Origin: JANXVR01 sp034667405
GTDB lineage: Bacteria; Actinomycetota; UBA4738; HRBIN12
NCBI GenBank assembly: GCA_034667405.1
Contig: JAXDJX010000024.1
Span: forward strand, 53,634 to 117,633
Reading direction: 5' to 3'
DNA: 64,000 nt
Both the position numbers and the translations under genes were made by a program. Below the pieces are notes generated by a model. That model was not told where the DNA came from. It saw only the letters and a list, made by a program, of their open reading frames with translations, and searched no databases. Positions 59,885-64,000 of the stretch are shown here, piece by piece (within the stretch, counting starts at the first letter, position 1; each line of letters opens with the position of its first letter).

Positions 59885-61129
59885 TCAGGCGTGCGAAGGA
59901 CCGCGGACCGCATCCAGCCGGTGTTGCAGGAACGTTCGCTCGGTGGGGTTGGTCGCGAGCTCGATGGCACGTTCGAAGGCGACGGCGGCCTCCTCACCCC
60001 GGCCCGATCGGTGCAGGAGCTCCGCCCTTGCCGAGTGGAAGAGGTGATACCCCTGGAGCTCGTCGGCCAGGGGCTCGATGCGGATGAGTCCGGCTGCCGG
60101 TCCATCGGCCATCGCGATCGCCACGGCGTGGTTGAGCGCGACCACCGCTGTGGGCTGCAACTCGAGCAGCCGTCCGTAGAGGGCGGCGATCTGGGGCCAG
60201 TCGGTGTCTTCCGGGCGGGGTACGCCGGCGTGCAGGGCGGCGATGGCCGCCTGCACCTGATACGGCCCCGGCGACTCCATCGCCATGGCGCGATCGAGCG
60301 TCGCGATCCCTTCGTCGATCATGTCGTGGTTCCACGACGATCGGTCTTGGTCCTCCAGGAGCACGAGCGCACCCAGGTCGTCCGTTCGAGCTGCGGTTCG
60401 GGAGTGATGCAGCAGGAGTAGCGCCAGCAAGCCGAGTGCCTCCGCCTGGTCCGGCATGAGGCCGACCAGGGTGTGCGCGAGCCACACCGCTTCGTCGCAC
60501 AGTTCGGCGGTCACGAGCTCGCCCTGCAACGACGCGTACCCTTCGTTGAAGATCAGGTAGACCACCGCCAATACCCCGTCGAGTCGTTCGGGCAATAGCC
60601 CTCGCGGCGGAACGCGGTAGGGGATCCCGGCATCGCGGATCTTCCGCTTTGCGCGAACCAGACGTTGCTGGATGGTTGGTTCGGACACGAGGAATGCCCG
60701 CGCGATCTGGCGGCTGGTGAGTCCGCCGACGGTGCGGAGCGTAAGAGCGACCCGCGATTCGGGCGGCAGGGCCGGATGGCAGCAGGTGAAGATCAGCCGC
60801 AGCCGGTCATCGACGATCTCGGGCATGGGCTCCTCCGTCGGATGCAGGCGTTCCAGGCCGGCAAGCTGTTCGGTCTTCGCGCGTCCCGTGGTGTTGCGTC
60901 GTATCCGATCGATGGCGCGATTGCGCGCGGTCACGATGATCCACGCGCCAGGATTCTCCGGAACACCGTCCCTTTCCCAGCGTTCCATGGCCGTGGCGAA
61001 CGCTTCCTGGACCGCCTCCTCCGCCAGGTCGAAATCGCCGGTCACGCGGATGAGGGACGCGACCGCCCGTCCAGCTTCACGCCGGAACAGACGGTCGACG
61101 ACATCCTCGGTGCCCACCTGGGTGGTCAC
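59885..61129 (-). CDS. ECF42-type sigma factor with C-terminal TPR-like domain
   Basis: A 414-residue sigma factor. Region 2 is LAEEAVQEAFATAMERW with ARNRAIDRIRR, and region 4 is LTLRTVGGLTSRQIARAFLVSEPTIQQRLVRAKRKI. A long C-terminal extension (from about 190) has helical repeat blocks (EALGLLALLLLHHSR, GLIRIEPLADELQGYHLFHSARAELLHRSGR). This matches the ECF42 group, which is linked to DGPF proteins rather than to an anti-sigma factor. The GTG start overlaps the stop of the DGPF gene (GTGA). Confidence 0.9.
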   Translation of the reverse strand: MTTQVGTEDVVDRLFRREAGRAVASLIRVTGDFDLAEEAVQEAFATAMERWERDGVPENPGAWIIVTARNRAIDRIRRNTTGRAKTEQLAGLERLHPTEEPMPEIVDDRLRLIFTCCHPALPPESRVALTLRTVGGLTSRQIARAFLVSEPTIQQRLVRAKRKIRDAGIPYRVPPRGLLPERLDGVLAVVYLIFNEGYASLQGELVTAELCDEAVWLAHTLVGLMPDQAEALGLLALLLLHHSRTAARTDDLGALVLLEDQDRSSWNHDMIDEGIATLDRAMAMESPGPYQVQAAIAALHAGVPRPEDTDWPQIAALYGRLLELQPTAVVALNHAVAIAMADGPAAGLIRIEPLADELQGYHLFHSARAELLHRSGRGEEAAVAFERAIELATNPTERTFLQHRLDAVRGPSHA

Positions 61130-61473
61130 ATGTCCGCGATGGGGCGGATCTCCACGGACCCGAACTTCGTGCCGGGACACGCCGCCGCCGCCTCGATGGC
61201 TTCGTCGAGGTTGGCCGTCTCGATGACGAAGAAGCCACCGAGCTGCTCCTTCGTTTCGGCGAACGGGCCGTCGGTCGTGATCGGCGCACCCTCGGGGGCC
61301 CTGACGGTGGTGGCTTGGTGCGTGTGGTGGAGTTCCTCGCCGCCACGCATCCAGCCCTTCTCCGCGAGCCAGGCAGCGTACTTGTCGTAGGACTCACCCA
61401 TGCTCTTCTGCTGTTCCGGTGTTGCGGAGTCGCGGGCGGCCTCGTTGCCGTAGATCAGCAGGGCGTACTTCAC
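61126..61473 (-). CDS. DGPF/YCII-family protein, partner of ECF42
   Basis: A 115-residue YCII-related protein with the name-giving motif TDGPFAETKEQLGGFFVIE. The start is MKYALLIYGNE, and the later HTHQATTVR fits the family. DGPF genes regularly sit beside ECF42 sigma genes and are thought to be their targets or partners. The GTG at 61473 is supported by AAGGAGGGG just upstream. The longer upstream frame adds no family-like sequence. Confidence 0.92.
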   Translation of the reverse strand: MKYALLIYGNEAARDSATPEQQKSMGESYDKYAAWLAEKGWMRGGEELHHTHQATTVRAPEGAPITTDGPFAETKEQLGGFFVIETANLDEAIEAAAACPGTKFGSVEIRPIADM

Positions 61474-61582
61474 GTTCCCCTCCTTCGGTCCGGCGGCTTG
61501 AACGGGCCGCATCTCACCCTATCGACGAATGCGCGCGTCGGTTCTCGACATGCCTGGATAGGTCGGCCCGCGTTCGCCGGGT

Positions 61583-61588
61583 TAGGGT
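61583..61588 (+). promoter_or_regulatory. -10 box of the acyl-CoA dehydrogenase at 61596
   Basis: TAGGGT ending 7 bases before the ATG at 61596. Leaderless geometry. Confidence 0.5.
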
Positions 61589-61595
61589 TGGGCCC

Positions 61596-62762
61596 ATGGC
61601 CGGACTGGACTTCCACGACCCGTTGCTGATCGGGCGGTTGCTCTCCGAGGAAGAACGCGCCATCCAAGCTGCCGTCCGGCAGTTCGTCGATGACAGCGTG
61701 CTGCCCGGCATCAGTAAGTGGTTCGAACTAGGAGAGTTCCCACGGGAACTCATCAAGGAGATCGCGGATCTGGGGATGCTCGGCATGCATCTCGAGGGCT
61801 ACGGCTGCCTGGGTGCGAACGCGGTCAGTTACGGGCTCGCGTGTCTGGAGTTGGAGGCCGGCGACTCCGGGTTCCGTTCGTTCGTGAGTGTCCAGGGGTC
61901 GCTCAGCATGTTCCCGATCTGGAAGTTCGGCTCGGAGGAACAGAAGGAGGAGTGGCTTCCCGGGATGGCCGCGGGCGAGGTCATCGGCTGCTTCGGGCTG
62001 ACCGAACCCGACTTCGGCTCCGACCCGGCGAACATGCGAACCAACGCCAAGCGCGAGGGCACGGACTGGATCCTCAACGGTTCCAAGATGTGGATCACGA
62101 ACGGCGGGATCGCCGACGTCGCCATCGTGTGGGCGCAGACCGACGAGGGCGTCCGCGGGTTCATCGTTCCGACAGACACACCCGGATTCTCGACGCAGGA
62201 CATCCACCGGAAGGTCTCGCTGCGTGCGTCGGTCACGTCGTCGCTCTACCTCGATGATGTCCGGCTGCCCCAAGACGCGGTGTTACCCGGCGTTACCGGG
62301 ATGAAGGGGCCGCTCTCGTGTCTCACCGAGGCGCGGTTCGGGATCATCTGGGGCGTCCTGGGCGCGGCGCGCGCGTGCTTCGAATGCGCGCTGGAGTATT
62401 CGCAGACGCGTGTCCAGTGGGGCAAGCCGATCGGTTCGTTCCAGCTGACGCAGGAGAAACTCACGAACATGGCCCTGGAGATCGGGAAGGGGTCATTGCT
62501 GGCGCTGCACATCGGGAGGATGAAGGATCAAGGGCAGCTGGTTCCCGAGCACGTCAGCATGGGGAAGCTCAATAACGTTCGCGAGGCGCTGGATATCGCC
62601 CGGAGCGCCCGCACGATCCTTGGGGCGAGCGGCATCACGCTCGAATACCCCGTCATGCGCCACGCGAACAACCTCGAGTCGGTCCTCACCTACGAGGGCA
62701 CGTCGGAGATCCACACGCTGATCATCGGCCACGCCCTCACCGGACTCCGCGCCTACAACTAG
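61596..62762 (+). CDS. Acyl-CoA dehydrogenase, glutaryl-CoA dehydrogenase type
   Basis: A 388-residue flavoprotein. FAD-binding CFGLTEPDFGSDPANM and WITNGGIADVAIVWAQ are present, as is the catalytic glutamate in YEGTSEIHTLIIGHALTG (near residue 370). SFVSVQGSLSMFPIWKFGSEEQK and the C-terminal GKLNNVREALDIAR match glutaryl-CoA dehydrogenases, which convert glutaryl-CoA to crotonyl-CoA in lysine and tryptophan breakdown. It stands alone, but the class III CoA transferase at 34603 could in principle feed it. Confidence 0.9.
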   Translation: MAGLDFHDPLLIGRLLSEEERAIQAAVRQFVDDSVLPGISKWFELGEFPRELIKEIADLGMLGMHLEGYGCLGANAVSYGLACLELEAGDSGFRSFVSVQGSLSMFPIWKFGSEEQKEEWLPGMAAGEVIGCFGLTEPDFGSDPANMRTNAKREGTDWILNGSKMWITNGGIADVAIVWAQTDEGVRGFIVPTDTPGFSTQDIHRKVSLRASVTSSLYLDDVRLPQDAVLPGVTGMKGPLSCLTEARFGIIWGVLGAARACFECALEYSQTRVQWGKPIGSFQLTQEKLTNMALEIGKGSLLALHIGRMKDQGQLVPEHVSMGKLNNVREALDIARSARTILGASGITLEYPVMRHANNLESVLTYEGTSEIHTLIIGHALTGLRAYN

Positions 62763-62816
62763 GGCGCGGTAGCCTGAAGGTCTCAACGATCGAACTGCCG
62801 ACCCCAGGAGGACCGC

Positions 62817-63008
62817 ATGACCCGCGACACCGATTGGCACATCTTCGAGAAAGCCGTCGAGATCACGGCCTCCGCCGTGCGTGGCAGCATCGGCACCCAG
62901 GGGAGTCAGCCCGCCTCCTTCGTCGGTGACGTCTTCCGCGAGACCTTCAAGGCGTTGAAGGAAACGGCCGAGGCCATGCCCGACAAGGGCGGGAAAGCCG
63001 GCTTCTAG
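62817..63008 (+). CDS. Small conserved-looking hypothetical protein
   Basis: A 63-residue soluble protein, not recognised. It looks helical (WHIFEKAVEITASAVRG, FVGDVFRETFKALKETAEAM) with a Gly/Lys-rich end. The case that it is real rests on a perfect AGGAGG 6 bases before the ATG and a TAGCCT box at 62770-62775. It is convergent with the CBS gene, and the stops overlap. Confidence 0.6.
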   Translation: MTRDTDWHIFEKAVEITASAVRGSIGTQGSQPASFVGDVFRETFKALKETAEAMPDKGGKAGF

Positions 63009-63400
63009 CCGTGACGCTCCGCGCTGTGGCGCCGGGCCGGTCCGGGCTGCAGATCCCGCATCGACACCATGCCCACGATGACCCCACCCTCCAACACCGG
63101 AAGATGCCTGAACCCTTGCTCAAGCATGGTGTCGAGCGCTTCCATGGTGCTCGCTTCGGGGCCGATGGTCATCGGCTCGCGAGTCATCCAGAGATGGACC
63201 TGATGTTCGGAGCCGTCGAAGTGCTGCGCGACCGCCCGCACCACGTCTCGCTCCGTGAACACGCCCAAGAGCGTGGATCCCTCCATCACCAAGGCGCTAC
63301 CCACACCCCGGGAGCCGATGACCGTCGCCGTTTCCGCGATGGTCGCGGTCGGCGAAACCACCACCAACTCCGTGCTCATGACCTCTCGAACGGTGAGCAT
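63005..63400 (-). CDS. CBS-domain-pair protein
   Basis: A 131-residue stand-alone Bateman module. CBS1 is VREVMSTELVVVSPTATIAETATVI to LLGVFTERDVVRAV, and CBS2 is WMTREPMTIGPEASTMEALDTML to IVGMVSMRDLQ. Such modules bind adenine nucleotides or SAM and regulate partners, here unknown. The start codon overlaps that of mutY on the other strand. A TACGCT box lies 8 bases upstream. Confidence 0.9.
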   Translation of the reverse strand: MLTVREVMSTELVVVSPTATIAETATVIGSRGVGSALVMEGSTLLGVFTERDVVRAVAQHFDGSEHQVHLWMTREPMTIGPEASTMEALDTMLEQGFRHLPVLEGGVIVGMVSMRDLQPGPARRHSAERHG

Positions 63401-64000
63401 GGTCTCTGAGCGTAGTCCGGACGCTGGTGCAGGGGAAATCGACCCGCGGCCCGGCGCCGGGGAGCTCCGTGCGTGGTACCGCTCCCGGGCCGAGTTGTAT
63501 CCGTGGCGGCGCGGTGTGCGTGACCCGTATCAGATCCTGGTCTGTGAGTTCATGGCGCAGCAAACCCAGGCCCCTCGTGTCGCGCTTGCGTTCGAAGCGT
63601 GGATCGACCGCTTCCCGACGGTTCAGGTTCTGGCCGGCGCCTCGCGCGCCGATGTCCTGCGCGCATGGCAAGGCCTGGGTTACAACCGCCGCGCGATCGC
63701 ACTGCACGAGACGGCGCGGAAGATCGTCGACGGTCACGGAGGGGAGGTGCCGAGCGACGTGGACGTGCTGCGCTCGTTCCCCGGTGTCGGTCCCTACACG
63801 GCGGCCGCCGTGGCATCGATCGCGTTCGGCGTCCCGGTGGTGGCCCTTGATACGAACATCCGCCGGGTGGCCGCGCGCGTGCTTCACGGCGCCGAACCCG
63901 ACGAAGTGGCGCCCGGCCGCTTAGGGGAGAGCGCCCAGGGCTGGCTGGATCCATCCGACCCGGGAGCGTGGAACCAGGCGGTGATGGACGTGGGAGCGTC
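63399..64000 (+). CDS. mutY: A/G-specific adenine glycosylase MutY, 5' part
   Basis: The first 200 codons of MutY, cut by the window end. It shows RGVRDPYQILVCEFMAQQTQ (with the catalytic Glu after VC), the helix-hairpin-helix FPGVGPYTAAAVASIAFG and VALDTNIRRVAAR with the catalytic aspartate. It removes adenine mispaired with 8-oxoguanine. The iron-sulfur and 8-oxoG-recognition domains would lie beyond the window. ATG at 63399 is the earliest sensible start and overlaps the CBS start codon on the opposite strand. Confidence 0.88.
   Translation, partial: MVSERSPDAGAGEIDPRPGAGELRAWYRSRAELYPWRRGVRDPYQILVCEFMAQQTQAPRVALAFEAWIDRFPTVQVLAGASRADVLRAWQGLGYNRRAIALHETARKIVDGHGGEVPSDVDVLRSFPGVGPYTAAAVASIAFGVPVVALDTNIRRVAARVLHGAEPDEVAPGRLGESAQGWLDPSDPGAWNQAVMDVGA

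Noticed and set aside
63427..63924. Closed 165-codon frame near the right edge
   Set aside because: Out-of-frame shadow of mutY, which reads through to the window end with all expected motifs.
1..64000. tRNA, rRNA, CRISPR arrays, transposases, phage genes, replication origin
   Set aside because: Looked for characteristic T-loop sequence, regular repeats, transposase or integrase motifs and DnaA-box clusters; none seen.

Overview
This is a contiguous stretch of high-GC bacterial chromosome. Its gene content points to the Actinomycetota, probably a lineage outside the well-studied genera. The main pointers are a WhiB iron-sulfur regulator, an AdnA/AdnB helicase-nuclease pair, a UvrD2-type helicase with an HRDC domain, a DsbA-fold protein resembling the mycothiol-dependent nitroreductase Rv2466c, a DUF5317 membrane protein and an ECF42-type sigma factor with its DGPF partner. 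I see no tRNA, rRNA, CRISPR array, insertion sequence or prophage. About sixty coding regions are supported, and almost no stretch over 300 bases lacks a gene. The one exception is 25285-25663, which holds a terminator, a 27-codon gene and regulatory repeats.

Layout. 1-7.9 kb: an NfeD-like membrane protein that appears to have lost its protease nucleophile, WhiB, RidA, the selenocysteine pair selA-selB, and a lone nuoD next to a secreted propeller-like protein. 8-13.8 kb: small metabolic and regulatory genes (acyl-CoA dehydrogenase-like, MidA-like methyltransferase, Nudix, metallo-beta-lactamase fold, GNAT, two cyclic-nucleotide-fold proteins). 13.8-20 kb: adnA-adnB. 20-23.6 kb: site-2 protease, cupredoxin lipoprotein, DUF72, PGPGW and DsbA-fold genes. 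23.8-27.7 kb: two paralogous NarL-type histidine kinases flanking a 27-residue hydrophobic peptide gene, with no response regulator nearby, then a DUF5317 gene that overlaps the second kinase antiparallel. 27.8-31 kb: a tightly coupled operon of DUF2236, HAD phosphatase, UbiE-like methyltransferase and a polytopic membrane protein. 31-36.5 kb: UvrD2 and assorted genes, including a class III CoA transferase.

36.5-52.8 kb is mostly one directional block on the minus strand: a dipeptide/oligopeptide-type ABC importer, an S66 peptidase, a C45 acyltransferase/amidase, a class I glutamine amidotransferase, a PuuA-like glutamine synthetase homologue, an APC permease, an SDR and a D-2-hydroxyacid dehydrogenase, with an aldehyde dehydrogenase divergent at its far end. 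Together they look like an uptake and catabolic locus for an amine, amide or modified peptide that uses gamma-glutamylation. 52.9-57.4 kb: greA, a CDP-alcohol phosphatidyltransferase, a Rieske-like protein with altered ligands, zwf and trpB2. 57.4-64 kb: an MBOAT/SGNH acylation pair, ECF42 sigma and DGPF, a glutaryl-CoA-dehydrogenase-like gene, a CBS protein and the 5' part of mutY, cut by the window end.

Two sequence-level themes recur. At least twelve genes have a TANNNT box ending 6 or 7 bases before the start codon, the layout of leaderless transcripts. Several convergent gene pairs end inside a shared inverted repeat that spans or holds both stop codons. No database search or folding program was run: family assignments rest on motifs and overall resemblance read from the translated sequence, and hairpins were paired by eye.
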